DNA of 7,135 nucleotides from JACZWL01 sp046756445 (GTDB lineage: Bacteria > Pseudomonadota > Gammaproteobacteria > Steroidobacterales > Woeseiaceae): NCBI GenBank assembly GCA_046756445.1, contig JBHHWI010000134.1:1-7135 (forward strand), written 5' to 3'. Positions 1 through 5,479 of the stretch are shown piece after piece; the stretch's first letter is position 1, and each line of letters begins with the position of its first letter. The notes beneath the pieces were generated by a model. That model saw nothing but the letters and a program-made list of their open reading frames with translations, made no database searches and was not told where the DNA came from. A program made the translations under genes and the position numbers.

Positions 1-55
1 GATGTTCGGCCTGATCGGCCTGTTCCTGGAGAAGAAACTTTCCCGCCCGATTTAA
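1..55 (+). CDS. C-terminal end of an unidentified, probably membrane, protein (partial)
   Basis: Reading from base 2, an open frame gives MFGLIGLFLEKKLSRPI and stops at TAA (53-55). The gene begins before the window. A hydrophobic stretch (FGLIGLFL) followed by a basic tail (EKKLSRP) is what the end of a last transmembrane helix with a positively charged cytoplasmic tail looks like, for instance in a transporter permease. That reading is an inference from 17 residues and no family can be named. The next gene starts 72 bp downstream on the same strand, so the two might be cotranscribed. No convincing terminator hairpin is visible between them. Confidence 0.55.
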   Translation, partial: MFGLIGLFLEKKLSRPI

Positions 56-115
56 CTAAATCAGCTTTCGGTAGCAAAGACGGCCGAGTATTCTATATTT
101 ATAGGTAAGGACAAC

Positions 116-120
116 AGGAG
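116..120 (+). promoter_or_regulatory. Ribosome binding site fixing the start of the 160-residue protein
   Basis: AGGAG lies 7 nt before ATG 128. A competing ATG at 123 is too close to the site and its frame closes after about a dozen codons, so ATG 128 is the supported start. Confidence 0.6.
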
Positions 121-127
121 AGATGGC

Positions 128-610
128 ATGGACACAGCCTGGATCAAAGTTATCGTCCTGACCCTGGCCGAGTGTGTCGCTCCAGAAGGCAAGACGGTCT
201 GTCAGGAGCAGGAAGTTCAGTATTACTTCTTTGACGAGGTCGAATGTCAGCAGGTATTGGAGCAGCTTATTGATTACCGCGACACTTTCGAAAACGTCAT
301 CGTCAACAAGCAGGACTCCAGTTGCCAGGCGGCAGCCAGAAACCTGCAGGTATTCGATTCCCGGGCCGACGCCGATCGCTACTTTACAGACACCGAGGGA
401 CTGGGTGTGTTGTCGGACGAGCCCGCACCGAAAGACTTCATGCGGGAACGGCATGACAAACGCCTGGCGACCCTTCCGGTCTGCGACGATCAGAACCTCG
501 TCACGCCATGCCGCCGCGGGGACATCATCATCGAAGGTGTAGACCAGAAAAAGACGGAAATCTGGAAGCAGAGCCAGAAAGCTAGCCGAAATCAGGCAGT
601 GGAATATTGA
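128..610 (+). CDS. Hypothetical 160-residue six-cysteine protein
   Basis: I do not recognise the family. The frame has proteobacterial-looking codon use (mostly G/C third positions) and a good AGGAG site, so it is very likely a real gene. The protein opens with a short hydrophobic stretch (IKVIVLTL, residues 6-13) that is too short and lacks a cleavage motif or lipobox for a confident signal peptide. It has six cysteines (16, 25, 40, 66, 119, 128), an even number that would suit three disulfides if it were exported, or metal or redox sites if not. The middle is acidic and rich in Gln/Glu, and the tail (from about 140) is Lys/Gln-rich and probably disordered. Its 3' end overlaps the convergent gene on the other strand by 29 bp. 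It follows a partial membrane-protein gene by 72 bp. Function is unknown. Confidence 0.72.
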   Translation: MDTAWIKVIVLTLAECVAPEGKTVCQEQEVQYYFFDEVECQQVLEQLIDYRDTFENVIVNKQDSSCQAAARNLQVFDSRADADRYFTDTEGLGVLSDEPAPKDFMRERHDKRLATLPVCDDQNLVTPCRRGDIIIEGVDQKKTEIWKQSQKASRNQAVEY

Positions 611-1334
611 TGCCCTTGTGATACTGGCGCCATTCCTGTTCGGGGTCTTCCGCGCCCGATATAACGATATCCGTAAAGAACGAGTAAGCGGTGGCCGCCT
701 CCGACGCAATATCCTCATCGAACGCAGGCGGTAACTCTATCTCCCTGCGATAAGCGTGCTCACAATTCGCACATGCTGCATGCTTGAACGGCAAGAACCA
801 GTCACGATCTTTTTTGACGTCGCCGAGTTCGATCCGTGCGACGTTGAATGTCTCCAGGAACCAGTACGTCTGCCAGTATGCGCGCTGCAGGTAATCCCAG
901 ACGACATCCAGGTTCGGCGAATCCGATATTTCATGCACCTCAGAGCAAAGCTGATAATTGCTGTCGACAATCTGAAGGAGATTCTCCTTCAGCCCGCCGG
1001 TTATTCCCGGTTGCGAGCGTAGCCCGCTGACATCCTCCTCCGGTGGCGGTGGAATAATCAGCACCTGATATGACGCGAACTTCATCATCGTAGCGGCGAG
1101 TTTTTCGCGACACGTCGCAACAGGCTCAAGTGAATTGCACAACAGGTTTGTTTCCAGGTACAACTGCCTGCCCAGCGATCCCCTCGTGTCGGCTCCAATA
1201 AAATGCCTCAAGGGAATCTGATCGTAGATCTCCGATGATTTGTCGACGGCGGACAAGAGTATCGGGTTCTGGCGACCCGCCTGGATCGCCGTACGGCGCC
1301 GGAAGAGGTTACCCAGGCGATTTGTCATATTCAC
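582..1334 (-). CDS. Hypothetical 250-residue protein, second gene of a leftward pair
   Basis: I do not recognise the family. The 250-residue start is GTG at 1334. An in-frame ATG lies two codons later (1328) and is an equally plausible start, since neither has a clear Shine-Dalgarno site. There is no signal peptide or transmembrane segment. The N-terminus is basic (RLGNLFRRR, about residues 6-14), the middle has a four-proline run (95-98), and a Trp/Tyr-rich region (146-158) precedes a CxxC-type motif, CANC, at 188-191 followed by EH. Other cysteines are at 66, 75 and 130. CxxC plus nearby His could bind a metal, but this is only suggestive. The gene starts 31 bp after the F420-reductase-like gene on the same strand, so the two are probably cotranscribed. 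Its stop overlaps the end of the convergent 160-residue gene. Confidence 0.75.
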   Translation of the reverse strand: MNMTNRLGNLFRRRTAIQAGRQNPILLSAVDKSSEIYDQIPLRHFIGADTRGSLGRQLYLETNLLCNSLEPVATCREKLAATMMKFASYQVLIIPPPPEEDVSGLRSQPGITGGLKENLLQIVDSNYQLCSEVHEISDSPNLDVVWDYLQRAYWQTYWFLETFNVARIELGDVKKDRDWFLPFKHAACANCEHAYRREIELPPAFDEDIASEAATAYSFFTDIVISGAEDPEQEWRQYHKGINIPLPDFG

Positions 1335-1365
1335 ATTTTATCAGACAGGCCCGCTGCCCCTGTAG

Positions 1366-2100
1366 CTATTTGATTTCCACCTTCCTGAGATGAAAATCGA
1401 ACGGTTGGCCGCGAACAAACCGATTGTTGAGATAAAGAATCAGCATGCCTTCAACGATATGGGCATGCCGGAGCGGCCCGACATCGATCGGCTCGAGCCC
1501 GAGCGCCTCGACCAGGGTCGCGACCGCGGCCTTCGCTTCGGCATTGTCGCCGACCAGCGGTATCGAAATCGGCCCGCCGGCCGATCCCGGGTCCACCATC
1601 TGTCGCCAGTTCAGCGTATTGAAGGCCTTGACGACGTAGGCGCCGGGCGCCACCCCCTGAATGAGTTCCGCATTCGAGGTCGCGACACCCATCTCGAAAA
1701 GTCCGTCTTCGCCACGAGTGAGGGCGTTGGTCGGGTCGATGATTATCTTGCCGGTCAGGTCGCCGAGGCCTTCTGTGACTGCGGCAACGACCTCTCCGGG
1801 AACCGCAAGAACGACGATGTCGGCAGTCGCCGCTGCTTCGGCCGGGGTCTTTGCGACCGCCCCGTGTCCGGTGCGGGCAACGAGTTTCTTCACATCATCC
1901 CGGGCGGGGTTTCTCGAACCGTACACGACATCATGACCGATATCTGCGAAACGCGGGCCCAGCGCACCGGAAACCATGCCCGTACCGATAACGGCAATTT
2001 CCTCGGCCAGTACCTCTGTCCCGGACGCCACCAATGCGTACAAGATAATCAGGGCAAGACCGGCCGTGCGCGTATTCTCGCTGCTACCCGGCTTTTTCAC
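1366..2100 (-). CDS. NADP-binding F420-reductase-like (NpdG/COG2085-type) protein with predicted signal peptide
   Basis: This 244-residue protein has the N-terminal Rossmann fold of the F420-dependent NADP reductase family (PF03807 type). Strand one with the dinucleotide loop GTGMVSGALG is at 39-48, and GSRNP follows at 61-65, where the Arg normally contacts the NADP 2'-phosphate. A second strand, DIVVLAVPG, lies near 94-102, and the FNTLNW segment is near 160. The family usually has GTGxxGGALG, so the third loop glycine is replaced by Ser44 here. Ahead of the domain is a typical Sec signal: a basic start (MKK, Arg11), a hydrophobic core (about 13-26) and a TEVLA/EE cleavage-like site near 32. 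The Rossmann strand begins only two or three residues later. The start is GTG 2100, supported by GAGGAG 8 nt upstream. Cytosolic relatives reduce NADP+ or F420, or act on other substrates. The actual substrate here is unknown, and export of an NADP-binding enzyme is unexpected. Confidence 0.88.
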   Translation of the reverse strand: MKKPGSSENTRTAGLALIILYALVASGTEVLAEEIAVIGTGMVSGALGPRFADIGHDVVYGSRNPARDDVKKLVARTGHGAVAKTPAEAAATADIVVLAVPGEVVAAVTEGLGDLTGKIIIDPTNALTRGEDGLFEMGVATSNAELIQGVAPGAYVVKAFNTLNWRQMVDPGSAGGPISIPLVGDNAEAKAAVATLVEALGLEPIDVGPLRHAHIVEGMLILYLNNRFVRGQPFDFHLRKVEIK

Positions 2101-2108
2101 GTCAGAAT

Positions 2109-2114
2109 CTCCTC
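2109..2114 (-). promoter_or_regulatory. Ribosome binding site fixing a GTG start
   Basis: On the minus strand GAGGAG sits 8 nt before GTG 2100. This supports the GTG, and therefore the signal-peptide-bearing form of the F420-reductase-like protein, as the true start. Confidence 0.65.
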
Positions 2115-2223
2115 ATGTGGCGGCACATACATAGTCCGTAACTCGATCATATTGGAAGCGGTCTCCAAATTCCGCCTGCGTGTCAGTCGCACGGCTCACC
2201 GGGCTGGCCGATATCTACCTGAT

Positions 2224-2253
2224 TTGAAAGATGTTTAACAGGGTGTGGACAAT
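2224..2253 (+). promoter_or_regulatory. Candidate sigma70-type promoter of the EF-G-like gene
   Basis: TTGAAA (5 of 6 to TTGACA) and GACAAT (4 of 6 to TATAAT) are 18 bp apart. This would give a leader of about 50 nt before ATG 2309. Assigned by eye only. Confidence 0.3.
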
Positions 2254-2293
2254 CGCTCTCTCTGCGGTAAGCTCATACAAACCTTTCGCCAAG

Positions 2294-2299
2294 AGGAGG
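2294..2299 (+). promoter_or_regulatory. Strong ribosome binding site of the EF-G-like gene
   Basis: A full AGGAGG lies 9 nt before ATG 2309. It is the strongest Shine-Dalgarno site in the window, which fits a well-translated gene. Confidence 0.75.
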
Positions 2300-2308
2300 T
2301 CACGCTAA

Positions 2309-4354
2309 ATGGCTTATACCACCGCTGACATTCGCAACGTGTGCCTGGTTGGACCCGGTAACGCTGGAAAGACGCAGCTCGCCGAGGCACTGCTGCACAC
2401 CGGCGGCGCTATTACCCATTGTGGCTCGATCGACAAGGGCGACACTGTCTCGGACTCCCATCCGAAGGAAAAGGCAGTCGGTCATTCCCTGTATCCCTCG
2501 ATCTGTCACCTCGATCATTCCGGTATTCACGTAAACCTGGTAGACACTCCCGGACACCGGGATTTTTTCGGCCGCGCGTTATCCGTTCTGCCGGCCGTCG
2601 AAACCGCGGCAATCGTCATAAACGCCCAGACCGGTATCGAAACGATCACTCGTAAAATGATGGATGCCGCGAGCACGCAGCGTCTGTGCCGAATGATCAT
2701 CGTCAACAAGATCGACGCGGAGGGCGTCGAACTGGCCGGACTCGTCGATGACATCCGGTCCACCTTCGGTACCGAGTGCCTGCCGATCAATCTGCCGTCC
2801 GCGGACAGCAAGAGCGTAATCGACTGCTTTTTTCAGCCGACCGGCGACGACACCATGTTCAGCGACATCGAGTCTGCGCACACTCAGATCATCGATCAGG
2901 TCGTCGAGGTAGACGATGAACTGATGGAGCTGTACCTCGAACAGGGTGAGGAACTCTCGCCGGAGCAATTGCACGAACCCTTCGAGAAAGCCCTGCGTGA
3001 TGGTCACCTGATACCGATCTGTTTTGTGTCCGCTCAAACCGGCGCCGGTGTCAATGAGCTGCTCGACGTATTTGAAAAGCTGATGCCCAACCCCGCGGAA
3101 GGAAACCCCCCGCTCTTCCTGAAAGGCGAAGACGAGGACGCCGAGGACGTAACGGTCACGCCCGACCCGAAGAAGCACGTCGTCGCCCATGTAATCATGG
3201 TGAACATCGATCCGTTCAAAGGAAAACTCGGTGTCTTTCGCATGTATCAGGGTTCGGTCAAGACCGGCAATCAGCTCTACGTCGGCGACGCGCGCAAGCC
3301 GATAAAGGTGAGTCAGCTGATCAAGCTCAACGGCAGCAAACATTTGAAAGCCGACGTGTGCGTGCCGGGGGACATCTGCGCGATTCCGCGTGTAGACGAA
3401 GTGTATTACGACGCCGTACTTCACGACTCGCATGACGAGGATCAATTCCGGCTGAAATCCAATGGCCTGCCGCGTCCGATGTATGGCCTGGCGATCAAGG
3501 CGGCGAATGACGCAGATGCGCAGAAGACATCGGACGCCCTCAACTCGATGGTCGCCGAGGATCCGTCGCTGAGCCTGGAGCACGTTGCCTCGTTGAACGA
3601 GGTCGTGCTGCGTGGCCTTGGTGAATCGCATTTGCGTACCATTCTCGACGAGATTTCCGATCGTTACGGGGTGGCGGTGAGTACGTCGCTGCCATCCATA
3701 CAGTACAGGGAAACGATTACGGCGCCGGCGGAAGGTCATCACCGCCACAAGAAACAGACCGGGGGCGCCGGCCAGTTTGGCGAGGTCTACCTGCGGGTGG
3801 AGCCGCTGCCTCCAGGGACCGGGTTCGAGTTCAAAAGCGAGGTGGTCGGCGGTTCGATTCCGTCGCAGTTCATTCCCGCTGTAGAGACGGGCGTTCGACA
3901 GGTACTGAACGAAGGCGCCATCTCCGGACATGAAATGCAGGATGTAAAAGTAGTGGTCACCGACGGCAAGCATCACTCGGTCGATTCCAAGGAAATCGCG
4001 TTCGTGCAGGCGGGGAAAAAGGCGTTTCTCAACGCCGTCGAAAATGCCCGGCCTATCGTCATGGAACCGATCGTGGATGTGACGTTTACGGTTCCGAGCG
4101 ATTGCATGGGTGGCGTTACCGGGGATCTTTCCGGAATGCGGGGCATGGTAAGCGGCACCTCCATGCTACCCAACAATCGGATGGAGATATCCGGTCAGGC
4201 GCCTCTGAAAGAGCTGCAATCCTACCATTCGCGGCTGAAATCACTGTCTGCCGGCGAGGGCAGTTTCACAATGGACTTCAGCCACTATGCCAAGGTAACA
4301 CCGCAAACCCACCAGGAACTGATCAGTGATTTTCGCGGCGGTGACGGACACTAG
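2309..4354 (+). CDS. fusA: Elongation factor G-like translational GTPase (EF-G2 type)
   Basis: This 681-residue protein has the full five-domain EF-G architecture (classical EF-G is about 700). In the G domain, the P-loop GPGNAGKT is at 15-22, DTPGH with the catalytic His at 79-83, NKID at 133-136 and SAQTG at 241-245. Domain II spans roughly 285-370 (PFKGKLGVFRMYQGSVKTG). Domain III contains EDPSLSL and GLGESHL. Domain IV has TGGAGQFGEVYLRVEP and keeps the tip-loop region GKHHSVDSKE, which resembles GSYHDVDSSE of EF-G. Domain V has CMGGVTGDLSGMRGMVSG and ends near SFTMDFSHYAKV. EF-G drives ribosomal translocation using GTP. Here the switch I signature RGITI is replaced by AVGHSLYPSI, and the P-loop differs from the usual AHIDAGKTT, which points to the EF-G2/FusA2-like branch rather than the str-operon EF-G. 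The symbol therefore marks the family, not proven orthology to the housekeeping gene. The gene stands alone, with no rpsL, rpsG or tuf next to it, and has a strong AGGAGG site. Confidence 0.95.
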   Translation: MAYTTADIRNVCLVGPGNAGKTQLAEALLHTGGAITHCGSIDKGDTVSDSHPKEKAVGHSLYPSICHLDHSGIHVNLVDTPGHRDFFGRALSVLPAVETAAIVINAQTGIETITRKMMDAASTQRLCRMIIVNKIDAEGVELAGLVDDIRSTFGTECLPINLPSADSKSVIDCFFQPTGDDTMFSDIESAHTQIIDQVVEVDDELMELYLEQGEELSPEQLHEPFEKALRDGHLIPICFVSAQTGAGVNELLDVFEKLMPNPAEGNPPLFLKGEDEDAEDVTVTPDPKKHVVAHVIMVNIDPFKGKLGVFRMYQGSVKTGNQLYVGDARKPIKVSQLIKLNGSKHLKADVCVPGDICAIPRVDEVYYDAVLHDSHDEDQFRLKSNGLPRPMYGLAIKAANDADAQKTSDALNSMVAEDPSLSLEHVASLNEVVLRGLGESHLRTILDEISDRYGVAVSTSLPSIQYRETITAPAEGHHRHKKQTGGAGQFGEVYLRVEPLPPGTGFEFKSEVVGGSIPSQFIPAVETGVRQVLNEGAISGHEMQDVKVVVTDGKHHSVDSKEIAFVQAGKKAFLNAVENARPIVMEPIVDVTFTVPSDCMGGVTGDLSGMRGMVSGTSMLPNNRMEISGQAPLKELQSYHSRLKSLSAGEGSFTMDFSHYAKVTPQTHQELISDFRGGDGH

Positions 4355-4413
4355 CAGTCATCAAGGTCCGTGAGGACAAGGCGATTTGATTATTGTTCGA
4401 ACCGACGGGGTTC

Positions 4414-4800
4414 TCACCTCATCAGCTCGTCGATGACTGGACAATCGTTCAAGCTGCCGTCCCGACATTTCAACTTCAGCCGCAGCAAGGCTTTTTCCAG
4501 TCGCCCGAGATCGCGAAGCTTGTCCTGAACGTCGACGATATGCCCGGCCAGCAGGTCGTGGACTTCCAGGCAAGCCGGATCCGATTGATGAGCGATATCC
4601 GAGAGACGGCGAACCTCCTCCTGGGTAAACCCGAGCGCACGGCTCCGGAGGATGAACTGCAGCCACTTCCGATGCTGCTCGTCGTAACTTCGATAGCCGT
4701 TTGACAGGCGCAACGGTCGCGGCAGCAGGCCGATCTTCTCGTAATAGCGAATCGTCTCGGCGGGACAGCCGCAGGAGGCAGCCAGTTCTCCGATTCTCAT
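4414..4800 (-). CDS. MerR-family heavy-metal regulator (CadR/PbrR/MerR-like)
   Basis: This 128-residue regulator has the MerR winged helix-turn-helix at residues 1-70 (MRIGELA, then ETIRYYEKIGLLP, then NGYRSYDEQH, then RSRALGFTQEEV). A dimerisation coiled coil follows at about 80-108. Three cysteines, C77, C112 and C120, match the positions of the metal ligands in MerR, PbrR and CadR, and the context around C77 (PACLEVHDLLAGHI) is most like CadR/PbrR. Such proteins bind their promoter as dimers and untwist a long spacer when metal binds. The frame runs upstream to 4908, but ATG 4800 gives the standard family N-terminus, and longer forms would extend through the promoter. It is divergent from the GDCCVxC-merT operon and only 5 bp from that operon's -35 box, as in mer operons, so it almost certainly controls the operon and itself. 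Which ion it senses (Hg, Cd, Pb or Zn) cannot be read from the sequence. Confidence 0.92.
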   Translation of the reverse strand: MRIGELAASCGCPAETIRYYEKIGLLPRPLRLSNGYRSYDEQHRKWLQFILRSRALGFTQEEVRRLSDIAHQSDPACLEVHDLLAGHIVDVQDKLRDLGRLEKALLRLKLKCRDGSLNDCPVIDELMR

Positions 4801-4805
4801 GGCCC

Positions 4806-4836
4806 TTGACCCTGTAGCAACTACAAGCTTTAGCAT
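4806..4836 (+). promoter_or_regulatory. MerR-type promoter/operator with 19-bp spacer
   Basis: TTGACC (4806-4811) and TAGCAT (4831-4836) are separated by exactly 19 bp, the over-long spacer characteristic of MerR-family-activated promoters. Centred within the spacer is a perfect dyad, TGTAG-CAA-CTACA (4813-4825), resembling PbrR/CadR/MerR operators. The promoter points right to the GDCCVxC gene, with a predicted start of transcription around 4843, and the regulator gene starts on the other strand at 4800. Metal-loaded regulator is expected to activate here and to repress its own divergent transcription. Confidence 0.85.
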
Positions 4837-4849
4837 ACGCCCATACGAC

Positions 4850-4874
4850 GCCCGGCGGAACCGGGTAACCGGGC
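4850..4874 (+). other. GC-rich inverted repeats in the leader of the GDCCVxC gene
   Basis: GCCCGG (4850-4855) can pair with CCGGGC (4869-4874). Alternatively CCCGG (4851-4855) can pair with CCGGG (4861-4865) across a 5-nt loop. The two foldings exclude each other. They fill the short leader just before ATG 4877, where no clear Shine-Dalgarno site is present. They could affect translation or simply be GC-rich chance pairing. Confidence 0.35.
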
Positions 4875-4876
4875 CT

Positions 4877-5086
4877 ATGCGCGAAGTCATCGAATATTCG
4901 GAAATCACCTGCCCCGTTTGCGATCACACTCAACGTGAGCGCATGCCGGTCAACGCCTGCCAGGTGCGGTACGGCTGCACGGCTTGCGGCGCGATTATTC
5001 GCCCGAGAGCCGGTGACTGCTGTGTCTTCTGCTCGTACGGTTCCGTCAAGTGCCCGCCAGTCCAGGCTGGCGATGGCTGCACCTAG
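4877..5086 (+). CDS. GDCCVxC-family cysteine-rich small protein
   Basis: This 69-residue protein carries the family signature GDCCVFC at 46-52, followed by SYGSVKCPP. It has ten cysteines (12, 15, 28, 34, 37, 48, 49, 52, 59, 68). CPVC (12-15) and CTAC (34-37) look like the two halves of a zinc-ribbon-like metal site, while the vicinal pair C48-C49 plus C52 forms a separate thiol cluster. No signal peptide is seen, so a cytoplasmic location is expected. Related proteins are catalogued as GDCCVxC (seleno)proteins because some members carry selenocysteine. Here every position is an ordinary TGC or TGT codon. The frame is open upstream to 4799, but ATG 4877 is chosen because the MerR-type promoter occupies the upstream part. 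It is the first gene of the metal-responsive operon and its stop abuts the merT-like gene. The function is unproven; cytoplasmic binding or relay of a thiophilic metal is an inference. Confidence 0.87.
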   Translation: MREVIEYSEITCPVCDHTQRERMPVNACQVRYGCTACGAIIRPRAGDCCVFCSYGSVKCPPVQAGDGCT

Positions 5087-5090
5087 GTGA
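5085..5090 (+). promoter_or_regulatory. Ribosome binding site favouring ATG 5099 for the merT-like gene
   Basis: AGGTGA overlaps the stop codon of the GDCCVxC gene and lies 8 nt before ATG 5099. GTG 5087, the alternative in-frame start, has no Shine-Dalgarno site of its own. Confidence 0.5.
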
Positions 5091-5098
5091 ATCCGGCG

Positions 5099-5479
5099 AT
5101 GCGCGAGGACCGGAAACTGGCAGCAAGCAGCGGCGGCGCGATCGGCATCAGTGCGATCGCGTCGTTTGTCGGTCTTTGTTGCATCGGTCCCTGGGCCGTC
5201 GCGCTGCTCGGCGTTACCGGCGCCGTCACGATGGCGCGGTGGCAACCGCTTCGTCCGTACATACTCGGCATCGCCGTCATCATGCTGGCGTGGGCATTCT
5301 GGCGGATCTACGGCCCGCCGCGCAGAAAACTATGTGCCGCCGGCGTGTGCCCGGCAACGCCCTCTTTGTGGCTCCAGGGCAGCCTTTGGTTCGCGGCGAT
5401 TCTGGTCGTACTCGCCTTTTTTGCCGACCAGCTGCAATGGCTGTTGGTTGACCCGACCCCGGAGGGACTTCGCCAATGA
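5099..5479 (+). CDS. merT: MerT-like mercuric transport protein
   Basis: MerT moves Hg2+ across the inner membrane from periplasmic MerP to the cytoplasm. This 126-residue protein (130 if GTG 5087 is used; classical MerT is 116) matches its plan. TM1 at about 13-38 holds the vicinal pair C27-C28 in VGLCCIGPW, equivalent to C24-C25 of MerT in ASACCLGPL. TM2 at about 54-71 is followed by WRIYGPP, matching the WRRIYRPA of MerT. A loop carries the second pair, C79 and C84 (CAAGVC), equivalent to MerT C76 and C82. TM3 spans about 92-116. ATG 5099 is preferred because of the AGGTGA site. The stop overlaps the next start as ATGA, implying translational coupling. No merP precedes or follows it, unlike typical mer operons. 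Transport of a metal other than Hg2+ remains possible. Confidence 0.83.
   Translation: MREDRKLAASSGGAIGISAIASFVGLCCIGPWAVALLGVTGAVTMARWQPLRPYILGIAVIMLAWAFWRIYGPPRRKLCAAGVCPATPSLWLQGSLWFAAILVVLAFFADQLQWLLVDPTPEGLRQ
5461..5465 (+). promoter_or_regulatory. Internal ribosome binding site for the lipoprotein gene
   Basis: GGAGG lies within the last codons of the merT-like gene, 10 nt before ATG 5476. Together with the ATGA overlap it suggests translational coupling plus independent initiation. Confidence 0.5.

Larger units (their letters stand above)
2101..2308. promoter_or_regulatory. Divergent intergenic region
   Basis: This 208-bp gap separates the leftward F420-reductase-like gene from the rightward EF-G-like gene and must hold promoters for both. 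For the rightward gene a candidate is TTGAAA (2224-2229), an 18-bp spacer and GACAAT (2248-2253). For the leftward gene TATGAT can be read on the minus strand near 2148-2153, but it has no good -35 partner. A short inverted repeat, TTGGA (2152-2156) and TCCAA (2164-2168) with a 7-nt loop, overlaps that site and could be an operator, although it is too short to be confident. I see no RNA gene in the stretch. Confidence 0.45.

Noticed and set aside
71..99. TATATT (94-99) as a -10 box for the 160-residue gene
   Set aside because: The matching -35 position (GTAGCA) fits the consensus at only 3 of 6 bases, so a separate promoter is not supported.
56..718. 220-codon minus-strand open frame opposite the 160-residue protein
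   Set aside because: The plus-strand gene has a good ribosome site and better codon use. The minus frame also overlaps the end of the 250-residue gene out of frame.
1390..2238. 282-codon plus-strand open frame opposite the F420-reductase-like gene
   Set aside because: The opposite strand encodes an unmistakable Rossmann protein with its own ribosome site. This frame has no recognisable domain.
2579..3976. Long open frame (465 codons) on the minus strand inside the EF-G-like gene
   Set aside because: It is antisense to strongly conserved EF-G domains, has an Arg/His/Val-rich composition without motifs, and arises from the codon bias of the real gene.
4366..4377. GTCC-GTGA-GGAC mini hairpin just after the EF-G-like stop
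   Set aside because: A 4-bp stem is expected by chance and no U-run follows directly.
4399..4413. GAACC-GACGG-GGTTC inverted repeat between the EF-G-like and regulator genes, a possible terminator
   Set aside because: Only a 5-bp stem with no T-tract on either strand. It could be a weak terminator, but the evidence is too thin to annotate.
5028..5034. Possible selenocysteine or recoding in the GDCCVxC gene
   Set aside because: All family cysteines are encoded by TGC or TGT and no in-frame TGA occurs, so this member uses ordinary cysteine.
4361..5245. 294-codon minus-strand open frame across the regulator and operon start
   Set aside because: Arg/Ala-rich low-information translation that lies out of frame over the MerR-family gene and crosses the MerR-type promoter.
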